Positions 7,710-17,549 of a stretch of 64,000 nt of DNA are shown piece after piece. The position numbers and the translations under genes are program-made. The notes under the pieces were generated by a model. That model was not told the origin of the DNA. It searched no databases and worked only from the letters and a program-made list of their open reading frames with translations. Position 1 is the first letter of the stretch. Every line of letters starts with the position of its first letter. The DNA lies in contig NZ_BMWB01000001.1 in the NCBI RefSeq assembly GCF_014651015.1, positions 62,001 to 126,000 on the forward strand. The letters run 5' to 3'. The DNA comes from Streptomyces xantholiticus. GTDB lineage: Bacteria; Actinomycetota; Actinomycetes; Streptomycetales; Streptomycetaceae.

Positions 7710-8618
7710 GTGATCGTTGTGGCCGGTGAGGCTCTGATCGACCTGGTGCCGCAGCCGGGCGCCGGTGTGCCGACACCGTTGCTGCCCGCGCGGGGCGGCG
7801 GCCCGTACAACACCGCGGTCGCGCTCGGGCGGTTGGGGGCCCACGTCGCGTTCTGCTCGCGGATCTCGACCGACGCCTTCGGCGAGTCGCTGATCGAGCG
7901 GCTGCGCGAGGAAGGCGTCGGGCTGGACCTGGTGCAGCGCGGCCCGGAGCCGACCACGCTGGCCGTCGCGTCCATCGGCTCCGGTGGTTCCGCGGCGTAC
8001 ACCTTCTACGTGGAGGGCACCGCGGACCGGCTCTTCGAGGTGCCGCCCGAGCTGCCCGCCGCGATCCGCGCACTGTCGCTGGGCACCTGCTCGCTGGTGC
8101 TGGAACCGGGGGCGAGCGCGTACGAGGAGCTGATGCGCCGGGAGGCAGGGCGCGGCGTCTTCATCGCACTCGACCCGAACATCCGGGCCGGGCTCATCCC
8201 CGACGCGGACGCCTACCGGGCGCGGCTGTGGAGCTGGCTCCCCCATGTCTCGCTGCTCAAGCTCAGCGAGGAGGACGCCGACTGGCTCGGGTACGACGTG
8301 AAGGAGCTGGCGGCCGCCGGCCCCTCCGCGGTCGTGATCACCCGTGGCCGGGACGGGCTGACGGCGCTCACCCGCGGCGGGGACACCGTCTCCGTCCCCG
8401 GCGAACGGGTCGAGGTGGTGGACACCATCGGGGCCGGCGACACGGTGAACGCGGCACTGCTGCACGCCCTGGCCGAGCGGGACCTGCTCTCGCCGGACGC
8501 CCTCGCGTCGCTGACGCCGGGCCGCTGGCGGGAGGTGCTGGGCTTCGCCGCCAGGGCCGCGGCGCTCACCTGCTCGAGGGCCGGGGCGGAGCCGCCGTAC
8601 GCCGCGGAGCTGCGGTAA
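7710..8618 (+). CDS. PfkB-family carbohydrate kinase (fructokinase type)
   Basis: 302 residues, typical for ribokinase/fructokinase enzymes that phosphorylate free sugars with ATP. The first PfkB signature is RGGGPYNTAVALGRLGAHV; sugar-binding and lid segments follow; the second signature VDTIGAGDTVNAALLHAL contains the catalytic Asp and anion hole. VVITRGRDGLTALT is the ATP-binding strand. The start is GTG 7710 with AAGGA 9 bp upstream; an ATG is not available at this position. The kinase is intact, unlike the PfkB remnant at 1400-1706. It is apparently monocistronic. The sugar is probably fructose but this is inferred from the subgroup only. Confidence 0.9.
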   Translation: MIVVAGEALIDLVPQPGAGVPTPLLPARGGGPYNTAVALGRLGAHVAFCSRISTDAFGESLIERLREEGVGLDLVQRGPEPTTLAVASIGSGGSAAYTFYVEGTADRLFEVPPELPAAIRALSLGTCSLVLEPGASAYEELMRREAGRGVFIALDPNIRAGLIPDADAYRARLWSWLPHVSLLKLSEEDADWLGYDVKELAAAGPSAVVITRGRDGLTALTRGGDTVSVPGERVEVVDTIGAGDTVNAALLHALAERDLLSPDALASLTPGRWREVLGFAARAAALTCSRAGAEPPYAAELR

Positions 8619-8675
8619 GGGTGACGTGCGTCATTTGTCCCGGCGGGCGGCGGCGGTAGTTTTGCGCCCCATCTG

Positions 8676-9215
8676 TTGTCTCTCGATCCGGGCGGCCCCG
8701 CTGTGCATGCTGATCTGTCGCCGCTCATAGCGGCGACCACCACCTGGTTCACCCGCGCCTACCCTGCCGTCGGCGGCGCGATGGCGTCGGCGCTGTGCGA
8801 GGCGCAGGCGCGTCAGGCCGTGACCGTCGCCGCGCTCCTTCGCTACCCGACGCCGATGGACGCCTCCCTGGTCGCCATGGTCGGGCCTGGCGGCTCCGGA
8901 ACGCTCGACTCCCTGAGCGACACCGGCCACGCCGGCGCCGGCACTCCGCAGGAGCACGCCTGGCGCAGCTGGGTGGACGAGGTCGTCGCCAGTTGGGCCG
9001 CCGCACTGCTCGTCGGCCCCGATCTGGCCGCCGCCGCCGTGGCCGGGCTCGACGACGGTGTCCCCGGCGTCTACCGGCGCCTGGTCTCGCCCGACGAGAG
9101 CGACCGGCGGGCCGCCGCGCTGCTGCGCCATCCCGATCTCCTGGCCCCGGTCGCCGAGCTGCACGCCGATCTGCTCCGTGCCAGGCTGCGCCCCGCAGCC
9201 TCGGACGCGGCCTGA
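8676..9215 (+). CDS. Conserved hypothetical protein, Ala-rich, cytoplasmic
   Basis: I do not recognise this 179-residue protein. It is helical and Ala-rich, with LIAATTTWFTRAYPAVGG near the start, VGPGGSGTLDSL in the middle and PVAELHADLLRARLRP at the end. No signal peptide, membrane segment or known catalytic motif is visible. The frame has typical Streptomyces codon bias across its whole length. The start is uncertain: TTG 8676 gives the longest product, but GTG 8703 (residue 10) is equally plausible; neither has a strong ribosome site. It stands alone between the PfkB kinase and hemerythrin genes. Confidence 0.6.
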   Translation: MSLDPGGPAVHADLSPLIAATTTWFTRAYPAVGGAMASALCEAQARQAVTVAALLRYPTPMDASLVAMVGPGGSGTLDSLSDTGHAGAGTPQEHAWRSWVDEVVASWAAALLVGPDLAAAAVAGLDDGVPGVYRRLVSPDESDRRAAALLRHPDLLAPVAELHADLLRARLRPAASDAA

Positions 9216-9387
9216 CGCATCCGGTCCCGCTCCAGGGGTGAACAGCGCACCGGTGGTGGATCCACCGGGTGTCGCACCGCCCGGTGGGCGCGCCGGAGCC
9301 GGGTACCCGCGTTAGGGTCGCCGGTGAGGCGAGGCAGCCAGGCCCGTGGGGGGACCCTTCGCAGCGAGCGAGAGAGGACGCCAGGAC

Positions 9388-9948
9388 ATGGGACACGGCG
9401 GGAACGTCATCCAGGAGCTGACGGCCGACCACCGCGAGGTCGACCAGATGTTCACCGAGATCGAGGCCATGGGCCCCGGCGCCCCGCGGCGCCGGGAACT
9501 GGTGGACGAGCTGACCAAGGAACTCGTTCGGCATGCGGTCGCCGAGGAGGAGTACCTCTATCCCGCGGTCCGCCGCTTCGTTGACGACGGCGACGACCTG
9601 GCGGACCAGGAGGTCGCCGACCATGCGGAGGTCGAGCGGCTGTTGAAGGAGCTCGAGGGCTGCGAGGCCGGCGACCCCCGCTTCGACACGCTCGTCACCC
9701 AGCTGAAGTCGTCGGTCACCTCTCATGTCGCCGACGAGGAGAAGCGGCTGTTCCCGCTGCTCGCCGAGTCGTGCAGCGCCGACTTCCTGATGGAACTGGG
9801 CGACAAGGTCCGCCGGGCCAAGGAGACCGCACCCACCCGCCCGCACCCCTCCGCCCCGGACACGCCGCCGGCCAACAAGCTCCTCGCGCCCGGGATGGGC
9901 ATGGTGGACCGGGTCCGCGATCTCCTCACGAGCCGCGGCAGGGGCTGA
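9388..9948 (+). CDS. Hemerythrin HHE-domain protein
   Basis: 186 residues. The N-terminal 140 residues form the four-helix hemerythrin fold with di-iron ligands visible in LTADHREVDQMF, VRHAVAEEEYLYPAV, VADHAEVERLL and VTSHVADEEKRLFPLL. Such proteins bind O2, NO or iron and are often stress-induced. The last 45 residues are Pro-rich (TRPHPSAPDTPPANKLL) and probably disordered. ATG 9388 was chosen over upstream in-frame codons because AGAGGACGCCAGG precedes it. A perfect hairpin terminator follows at 9970. It is probably monocistronic. Confidence 0.88.
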   Translation: MGHGGNVIQELTADHREVDQMFTEIEAMGPGAPRRRELVDELTKELVRHAVAEEEYLYPAVRRFVDDGDDLADQEVADHAEVERLLKELEGCEAGDPRFDTLVTQLKSSVTSHVADEEKRLFPLLAESCSADFLMELGDKVRRAKETAPTRPHPSAPDTPPANKLLAPGMGMVDRVRDLLTSRGRG

Positions 9949-9969
9949 CCGCAGCGCGCGACGCGCACC

Positions 9970-9998
9970 AGGAGCCCGGCCCTGAAGGCCGGGCTCCT
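9970..9998. terminator. Bidirectional hairpin terminator
   Basis: A perfect 12-bp stem, AGGAGCCCGGCC (9970-9981) with GGCCGGGCTCCT (9987-9998), closes a 5-nt loop. It lies between the convergent hemerythrin and PhoD genes and lacks a long U-tract, as is usual for Streptomyces terminators. Confidence 0.85.
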
Positions 9999-10025
9999 AG
10001 CCGTGCGATCACACGCCGCCGGCTG

Positions 10026-11600
10026 TCAAACCTGTACGCCCGGGACGCCGTCCTCGACGACGGCACTGGCGCGGGTGCTGATCGGGGCGCCGGGCCGGGT
10101 CACGTACGGGAGAACCCGGAAGTCCGACGTCCAGCGCTTGCGGTCGACGTTGACGCGCACATAGCCGCGTTGGCCGTTGAAGAACTTCATGTGCGGGTTG
10201 GCCGCGAGGAACTTGGTGCCCTCGGCCGTCATGTCGGCGCCGTCGCCGCCGCTGGTGATGGACGTGCCCACGAACTCGGCTCCGACCGTGGCGGACGTGG
10301 GGTCCGCGAAGTCGCGCTTGAGGTCCCATGCATAGTTCTGGTGGCGGTCGCCCGTGATGACCACGAGGTTGCGCACTCCGCGGGTGTCCGCCTCGGCGAG
10401 GAGACGGTTGCGCTCGGCCACGTAGCCGTCCCACGGGTCCATCCAGACCGTCGTGCCCGGGCCCGGGTCGTGATCCGTCTGACCCATCGGCGCCTGGTTC
10501 CCGAGCACCTGCCAGCGCGCGGCGGAACGGCTGAAGCCCTTGAGGACCCAGTCGCGCTGCCGGGCCCCGAGGAGGCTGCGGTCAGGAGAGAAGCGGTCGG
10601 CGCAGTCGGCGGAGATGCCGTCGCCGCAGGGCTGGTCGTCGCGGTACTGCCGGGTGTCGAGCATCGTGAAGTCGGCGAGCCGCCCGTAGGAGAGCCGGCG
10701 GTACATCTGGACGTCGGGGCCGTCGGGCAACTGGGCGCGGCGCAGCGGCGCGTGCTCGTACAGGGCCTGGAACGCGGCCGCCCTGCGCTCCACGAAGAGC
10801 TTCGGGTCCTGGTCCTTCTCGGGGATGTCGTCGGCCCAGTTGTTCTCGACCTCATGGTCGTCGAAGGTCATGATCCACGGGAATCGGGCGTGCGCCTGCT
10901 GCAGTGGGGCCTCCGACTTGTAGAGACCGTACTGGAGCCGGTAGCGGGCGAGGTCGAGCGTCTCGGTGTGGAATCCGGGGTCGGTGGTCACCCCCCGCCG
11001 GTTGGACTTGACGCCGTACTCGTAGAGGTAGTCGCCCAGGTGCACCACCAGGTCGAGGTCCTCCTCCGCCATGTGTTCGTAGGCGGTGTAGAAGCCGTCC
11101 TGCCAGGCCTGGCAGGACGCGAACGCGAACGTGAGGTCCTTGGGGGTCGTCCACGGCAGCGGGGTGGTCCGGGTGCGGCCGACCGGTGAGACCTCGGCGC
11201 CGGCACGGAAGCGGTAGTAGTACTCCCGGTCCGGCCGCAGGCCGTGGATCTCGGGGTGCGCCGAATGCGCCAGCTCGGGCGTGGCCACGACGCTGCCCCG
11301 GCGCACGACGCGCCGGAACCGCTCGTCGTGGGCCAACTCGTAGTGGACGCGGACGGGTCTGGCGGGCATGCCGCCCATGCCGTCCTGGGCGAACGGGTCG
11401 GGGGCCAGCCTCGTCCAGAGCACCACGCCGTCGGACCGCGGCTCCCCCGAGGCGACACCGAGGGAGAAGGGGTTGCCCTTCATGGCGGGGGCGGCGTGGG
11501 CGGAGGCGGAGCCCCACTCGCCGGTGCCGAGCATCAGCGCGGCGGCACCCGCTCCGCCGAAGCCGAGCAGCTGCCGCCGGGAAACGGGACGTATGCCCAC
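10026..11600 (-). CDS. phoD: Secreted alkaline phosphatase D (PhoD), Tat substrate
   Basis: 524 residues, the standard length for PhoD, a Ca/Fe-dependent extracellular phosphodiesterase/phosphomonoesterase used in phosphate scavenging. A Tat signal starts the protein (VSRRQLLGFGGAGAAALML, cleavage after ASAHA or so). An N-terminal fibronectin-like domain (FSLGVASGEPRSDGVVLWT) precedes the metallophosphatase core with FASCQAWQDG, VHLGDYLYEYG, MTFDDHEVENNWADD and VITGDRHQNYAWDL. Start is GTG 11600 behind AAGGAGG. In streptomycetes phoD is typically PhoP-controlled; I cannot define a PHO box with confidence in the short upstream gap. Confidence 0.95.
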   Translation of the reverse strand: MGIRPVSRRQLLGFGGAGAAALMLGTGEWGSASAHAAPAMKGNPFSLGVASGEPRSDGVVLWTRLAPDPFAQDGMGGMPARPVRVHYELAHDERFRRVVRRGSVVATPELAHSAHPEIHGLRPDREYYYRFRAGAEVSPVGRTRTTPLPWTTPKDLTFAFASCQAWQDGFYTAYEHMAEEDLDLVVHLGDYLYEYGVKSNRRGVTTDPGFHTETLDLARYRLQYGLYKSEAPLQQAHARFPWIMTFDDHEVENNWADDIPEKDQDPKLFVERRAAAFQALYEHAPLRRAQLPDGPDVQMYRRLSYGRLADFTMLDTRQYRDDQPCGDGISADCADRFSPDRSLLGARQRDWVLKGFSRSAARWQVLGNQAPMGQTDHDPGPGTTVWMDPWDGYVAERNRLLAEADTRGVRNLVVITGDRHQNYAWDLKRDFADPTSATVGAEFVGTSITSGGDGADMTAEGTKFLAANPHMKFFNGQRGYVRVNVDRKRWTSDFRVLPYVTRPGAPISTRASAVVEDGVPGVQV

Positions 11601-11686
11601 AAGATCCTCCTTGGCTGTTCGGTGTGAACCGCCCGAAGTCTTCTGTGGGTTGATGTCAGGTGACCGCCCGCGACGTGGCCGGTTGT

Positions 11687-12538
11687 CTAGGAGTGCGTGA
11701 ACGCCCGCCCGGCCGGGTCGACGAGGGCGCGGGTCAGTTCCATGAGGCGTTCACGGGCGCCGGTGTCGTAGGCCTGTTCGTGAGCACGCGCGTCGGTGAA
11801 CCGGTCGAAGTAACGGCCCGTCACGGCTGCCAGCTCCGGGTCGGTGAGCAGCCTGACGGTCGGCCGCACGCCTTCGTCGATGCCGGTGACGGGCGTGAGG
11901 CCGTGCTCGCGCACGCCTTGGGTGTCCATCAGGTGGGCCGGGTGGAGGGCGTTCACGGTGACGCCGGTGCCCGCGAGTTCCTGCGCCAGCTCGAACGTCG
12001 CCATGATCAGGGCGAGCTTGCTGCGGCAGTAGGCACGCAGCCCCTCGTAGCCCTGCTCCAGCATGATGTCGTCGAAGTCGATGGTCTCCTGGCCGATGGA
12101 GGCGACGTTGACGACGCGGGCGGGCGCGGAGGACGTCAGCAGCGGCAGCAGGTCGCGGACGAGGGCGTACGGCGCGAGGTGGTTGACGGCGAAGCGCAGT
12201 TCGTGTCCCTGGGCACTGAGTTCCCGAAGCAGCGGCTCGGCCCCGCCGCCGGCGACCGCGTTGTTGACGAGCGCGTCGAGACGGGGCTCGCTCTCGAGGA
12301 TCCGGGAGGCCATGGTGTGCACCTGATCGAGGTCCGCAAGGTCGGCGAGAACGGTACGGACCGTCGTGTCGGGCGCGGCTGCCCCTACCTCCGCCGCGAC
12401 CGCCTCGAGGCGTGCGGCGTCGCGGCCGTGGAGCAGCAGAGTCCCGCCGCGGCGGGCGAGGTCGAGGGCGATACCGCGGCCGAGGCCCTGGGTAGCACCG
12501 GTGATCAGGGTGGTGGGTCGGTTCATGACGGTGATCAT
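11687..12538 (-). CDS. Short-chain dehydrogenase/reductase (SDR)
   Basis: About 283 residues. The Rossmann nucleotide-binding motif TGATQGLGRGIALDLARRG and LADLADLDQV mark an NADP-type SDR; the NNAVAGGG strand, VVNVASIGQ (Ser) and AYCRSKLAL (Tyr-x-x-x-Lys) complete the catalytic set. Two ATGs compete, 12538 (MITVMN) and 12526 (MNRPTT); neither has a clear ribosome site, so the N-terminus is uncertain by four residues. The acceptor is unknown. It is separated by 86 bp from phoD on the same strand and could be read into it. Confidence 0.88.
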   Translation of the reverse strand: MITVMNRPTTLITGATQGLGRGIALDLARRGGTLLLHGRDAARLEAVAAEVGAAAPDTTVRTVLADLADLDQVHTMASRILESEPRLDALVNNAVAGGGAEPLLRELSAQGHELRFAVNHLAPYALVRDLLPLLTSSAPARVVNVASIGQETIDFDDIMLEQGYEGLRAYCRSKLALIMATFELAQELAGTGVTVNALHPAHLMDTQGVREHGLTPVTGIDEGVRPTVRLLTDPELAAVTGRYFDRFTDARAHEQAYDTGARERLMELTRALVDPAGRAFTHS

Positions 12539-12679
12539 GACGGGCACGCAACCGTGCAGGGAGTGCGTGCTGAGCCTGGTGTCAGCGCCACCAGGCTCGC
12601 GGTCCACGCTCCGCGGTGTGCGGTATTGCCCGGTTCACGGCTCTGGGAACCTTCGGGCCCCGGCGCTGCCCTCCGCCGC

Positions 12680-12760
12680 ATGATTCCGACGGCGGTGTGG
12701 GGCACGGGCAATGTCGGCCGCGCGGCCATCCGCGCCGTGGCTGCCCACCCTGCGGCAACG
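12680..12760 (+). pseudogene. N-terminal stub of a DapB-like/amine-dehydrogenase Rossmann protein
   Basis: On the plus strand, ATG 12680 opens IPTAVWGTGNVGRAAIRAVA and HPA. This is a clean N-terminal Rossmann motif (V-W-G-T-G-N-V-G) of the NAD(P)-dependent dihydrodipicolinate-reductase-like family. Homology-like character stops after about 25 codons, and the frame runs without sense into the cholesterol oxidase gene. The remaining 300 or so codons are absent, presumably deleted when the neighbouring DNA was rearranged. Confidence 0.6.
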
Positions 12761-12809
12761 ACGTGGACACGTGTGCGTGCTGCCGGGGCATTGAGTTCCG
12801 CCGTCACGC

Positions 12810-14591
<1,782 letters not shown>

Positions 14592-14692
14592 TCATCGCGG
14601 CAGCGGCCGGCTGCTCACACCGGCCCGAGACGGCCCCGTCGACAAGCCGGCGTTCCACTCGTCGACGGGCGGCAACCACCCTGATCCGTATT

Positions 14693-14704
14693 CCTGTCGA
14701 CAGG
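14693..14704. promoter_or_regulatory. 12-bp perfect palindrome upstream of the DUF4180 gene
   Basis: CCTGTCGACAGG lies 36 bp before the DUF4180 start in a 286-bp gap (14454-14739) that otherwise holds no recognisable gene. It is a plausible operator for the DUF4180 or choA promoter; the evidence is symmetry and position only. Confidence 0.35.
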
Positions 14705-14739
14705 TCGGCAACCGTGCCCGGTCGAGAGGGAGGCCAGCA

Positions 14740-15057
14740 GTGACGGACGTCGTGGAGGATCGGGGCGGGGTTCAGGTGGACCTCATCGGCTCGGTCTTCC
14801 TCGGCGCCGAGGTGGTGGTCGTCCCCGCCGAGCGGCTGGACGAGCAGTTCTTCTCCCTGGGCACTCGCTTCGCGGGCGAAATCATGCAGAAGTTCGTCAA
14901 CCACCGGCTGCGCCTGGTCGTCATCGGCGACATCTCCCGTCACCTGGAGGCCAGTTCCGCCCTGCGCGCCCTTGTCCACGAATCGAACCGGTCCGACCAC
15001 GTCTGGTTCGTCCCTGGTGTCGACACTCTCGACTCCCGTCTGAAGGCCATGGCCTGA
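14740..15057 (+). CDS. DUF4180 domain protein
   Basis: 105 residues, a small single-domain protein of the DUF4180 type: short beta strands and helices with FAGEIMQKFVNHRLRLVVIG and DISRHLEASSALRALVHESN. Function is unknown for the family; it often lies beside regulators and may act as a small signalling or binding module. GTG 14740 follows GGGAGG at a good distance, which settles the start. No signal peptide or membrane segment. The genes on its right are degraded, so any former operon partner is lost. Confidence 0.8.
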   Translation: MTDVVEDRGGVQVDLIGSVFLGAEVVVVPAERLDEQFFSLGTRFAGEIMQKFVNHRLRLVVIGDISRHLEASSALRALVHESNRSDHVWFVPGVDTLDSRLKAMA

Positions 15058-15179
15058 CGTCACGAGTCGTGATCGACGACCTGTGCTGCAGACCTGTCCC
15101 CCTGTCGCCGGCATGCGACCGCGCGACGGGCGGAGGGTTTGCCGGCAGCGCAAGGTAGCCCAGCGACGAGCGAAGGGGA

Positions 15180-15268
15180 ACAACAACGTGCGGCCGGGTG
15201 ATCGGTCGTGGTGGGAGCACTGCTGTCGCCGGCCGGAGCACCTGGCTCAGGAAGCCGGCCACGACTGA
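15180..15268 (+). pseudogene. C-terminal stub of a DinB/DUF664 gene
   Basis: The plus strand ends an open frame with GNNNVRPGDRSWWEHCC and RRPEHLAQEAGHD followed by a stop. This parallels the C-terminus of the intact DinB-family protein at 19713-20306 (QGDSAWWENYRSRLERAAQEAGRDA region). About 30 codons survive; the upstream part is not recognisable. It overlaps the end of the minus-strand ATPase pseudogene by some 20 bp. Confidence 0.55.
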
Positions 15269-15918
15269 TCCCGGGGCAGGCCGCCTCGACGGCCGTGCGG
15301 CGCGGGGTGCGGCAGCGGCCGCACCTGGAAGCCTCCCGCACCGTCGAATCGCACTTCGTGCACGGCGTCGAAACCGTCGGCGAGGGACGGCCGGCGCAGT
15401 CGCCGGAGCGTATCGTGCACACCGACGTCCGGAACCCGTTCCCGCCCCTGACGGGCGGCGTTGCGCCGCAGCGAGCCGTCGAGGTCCGGCGGGAACCAGT
15501 ACGCCGTCACGGTTGCCCCCATGGCATGCCCCAGTGCGATCAGCGGTCCCCACTCCCTCGGCGACGGGTTGGTGTTGTCCACGGCGACCGGCCGTCCCGA
15601 CGCCAGTGTTTCCTCCACGAGGCGCATCTGCCGCCGCTGCTTGTTCCGGGCCGCGCGAGGGAACAGATCCTTGCTCACCTGGTCATGGCCGGTGGAGAGG
15701 CACTACCGGTAGAAGGTGGATTTACCGGCGGCCTGGAGACCGACCAGCACCGCGACATCTCGGCGCTCGAACGCGTCGGGCTCGAGGCCGGCGTGACGGA
15801 GGAACTCCTGCAGGTCCCGCAGGCTGTGGCCCATGCCCATGATCCGGCCCGCGATGCGTACACGCCGGCCATCCGCGGAGGACGGTTCGATGCCGACGAC
15901 CGGCGGCAGGATGCCCAT
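15247..15918 (-). pseudogene. P-loop ATPase/kinase gene broken by a nonsense codon and fused to another gene's start
   Basis: From ATG 15918 the frame begins MGILPPVVGIEPSSADG and GMGHSLRDLQEFLRHAG, resembling a different small Streptomyces protein. Without change of frame it becomes VAVLVGLQAAGKSTFYR (Walker A of a polynucleotide-kinase-like AAA protein), hits TAG at 15703, then continues in the same frame with QVSKDLFPRAARNKQRRQMR, VAVDNTNPSPREW and VTAYWFPPDL to a stop at 15247. The order and spacing are those of one ATPase of about 150 residues. So a CAG-to-TAG-like change splits it just after the P-loop, and its own start is replaced by a foreign one. GTG 15678 could still give a product without the P-loop. 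Confidence 0.75.
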
Positions 15919-15943
15919 ACGCCCAGTCTGCGCCGACCCGACC

Positions 15944-15979
15944 GCCGGGGCAGCCGGGGCAGCCGGGGCAGCCGGGGCA
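15944..15979. repeat. Four tandem copies of a 9-bp unit
   Basis: GCCGGGGCA is repeated four times without mismatch at 15944-15979, between the FAD oxidoreductase stop and the ATPase pseudogene. It is a simple slippage-type repeat with no assigned role. Confidence 0.8.
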
Positions 15980-15995
15980 CGGTCTCCGGACCTGC

Positions 15996-17027
15996 TCACG
16001 CCAGCGCGTTCACGACGGCGGCGAACAGGCGGGGCATCCGCTCCGCCATGGGTACGATCCGCCGGGCCATCGCAGGATGCCGTCGGGCTCTGAGCAAGCA
16101 CTCCGTCAGCAGCCGGTGCCGTTGCGTGGCACGCCGCCAGGCCGCTTCGTAACCGAGCGGCGTGCCCCGGCGCAGGTGGTCGACGAGGACTTCGGCGCCG
16201 GCCAGGGCCAGCGAGATCCCTTCGCCGGTCAGCGCATCGATGTATCCGGCCGCGTCGCCGACGAGCAGCACCCGGCCGTGGACCCGTGTGTGCGCCTTCT
16301 GTCGCAGTGGCCCGGCACCACGCACCGGCGTGACGGCCGCCGCAGCGGGGAGCCGGGCGGCCAGTGCGGGGAACGCGTCCAGTTGTCTTTCGAAGGGCGA
16401 GCGCTCCGAGGTCAGCAGCGCGACCCCCAGGAGCTCCGGGCCGAGCGGTGTCACATACACCTCTCCACGTCGGCCCCAGTGGACTTCCACGCAGTTCGAC
16501 CGCGGCGGTACGGCGTAGTGCCTGCGCAGGCCGTACCGAGGCGTGCCGGCGGTCGTCACTCCGAGCCCGAGTGAGCGCCGTACAGGAGAGTGCAGGCCGT
16601 CCGCGGCGATCAGCCATCTGGCGCGCAGCCCGGCGTTGCCTTCGGTGACACCCGTGGCGGTCTGCCGTACCTCTCCGACGCGGACGGGCAGTACGGGGAC
16701 TCCCGCCTCGACGACGGCGGCGTGGAGCGCGGCATGCAGGCTGATGCGCCGCACACCGAGGCCAGGGCCGTGCCGGAACATCGCCTGGACACCGCGAGAG
16801 CCCTGGACGTAGTGGATGCCCTCGATCGGCCGGCCGGAGATCGTGAGACCGAGTGCCCGCAATGCCCGGACCGCGCCGGGCATGAGTCCCTCGCCGCATG
16901 CCTTGTCGACCGGCGCACTGCGCGGTTCCGCCACGACGACGTCGAAGCCGGCCCGTGCGGCGTGCAGAGCAGTCGCCAGACCGGCGGGTCCGCCCCCGGC
17001 GACGAGGAGGTCGTGGATACGGCTCAC
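15996..17027 (-). CDS. FAD-dependent oxidoreductase of the geranylgeranyl-reductase/SrsC-like group
   Basis: 343 residues. FAD-binding GxGxxG is LLVAGGGPAGLATALHAARAG; DKACGEGLMPGAVRAL is the conserved motif of the geranylgeranyl-reductase/aromatic hydroxylase family; VLLVGDAAGYIDALTGEGI is the second FAD motif. GTG 17027 overlaps the methyltransferase stop by 4 bp (GTGA), so the two are translationally coupled. In S. griseus srsABC the third gene is an FAD monooxygenase that hydroxylates the resorcinol ring before methylation; the same role here is a reasonable inference. Membrane association is likely through its lipid substrate. Confidence 0.85.
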   Translation of the reverse strand: MSRIHDLLVAGGGPAGLATALHAARAGFDVVVAEPRSAPVDKACGEGLMPGAVRALRALGLTISGRPIEGIHYVQGSRGVQAMFRHGPGLGVRRISLHAALHAAVVEAGVPVLPVRVGEVRQTATGVTEGNAGLRARWLIAADGLHSPVRRSLGLGVTTAGTPRYGLRRHYAVPPRSNCVEVHWGRRGEVYVTPLGPELLGVALLTSERSPFERQLDAFPALAARLPAAAAVTPVRGAGPLRQKAHTRVHGRVLLVGDAAGYIDALTGEGISLALAGAEVLVDHLRRGTPLGYEAAWRRATQRHRLLTECLLRARRHPAMARRIVPMAERMPRLFAAVVNALA

Positions 17028-17539
17028 GCGGTCACTGCCGTGCCCAGGGCGGCGTTCTCGCATCGGATGCGCACCATGAGCAGCATCACGTTGGCCGCGG
17101 TCAGCACGCAGGCGGTCATCCACGCCGAGTGGACCAGCGGGAGGGCGGCGACTTCCGCAACGACGGCGACGTAGTTGGGGTGGCGGACGAAGCGGTACGG
17201 TCCGGCGCGGACGAGCCGGGCGCCGGGGATCACGATGACGCGGGTGTTCCAGTGCGGTCCGAGGGTGGTGATGCACCACCACCGCAGCGCCTGGGCCAGC
17301 AGCACGACGGCCAGCATGGGCCAGCCGAGTGCGGGAAGGAACGGCCGGTTGCCGAGCACCGGTTCGATCAGGCAGCACGCGAGCAGAGCCGTGTGCAGCG
17401 CCACCATCACGGGGTAGTGGTTGCGGCCGTGCTCCACACCGTTACGCGAGAGGGACCAAGCCGCATTGCGACGGGCTACGACAAGTTCGACGAGGCGCTC
17501 CGCCGCGACGGCCATGACGAGAAGTACGTACCAGGACAT
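17024..17539 (-). CDS. Isoprenylcysteine carboxyl methyltransferase-family membrane methyltransferase
   Basis: 171 residues with four to five hydrophobic segments (WYVLLVMAVAAERLVELVVA; MLAVVLLAQALRWWCITTLG). LGPHWNTRVIVIPGARLVRA and GPYRFVRHPNYVAVVAEV form the SAM-binding Icmt signature (R-H-P-x-Y). Such enzymes beside type III PKS genes O-methylate alkylpyrones or alkylresorcinols (BpsB in Bacillus, SrsB in S. griseus). ATG 17539 has GAGGAA upstream; the gene begins 10 bp after the PKS and ends overlapping the FAD gene, giving a three-gene operon. Confidence 0.87.
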   Translation of the reverse strand: MSWYVLLVMAVAAERLVELVVARRNAAWSLSRNGVEHGRNHYPVMVALHTALLACCLIEPVLGNRPFLPALGWPMLAVVLLAQALRWWCITTLGPHWNTRVIVIPGARLVRAGPYRFVRHPNYVAVVAEVAALPLVHSAWMTACVLTAANVMLLMVRIRCENAALGTAVTA

Positions 17540-17549
17540 GAGCAGTTCC

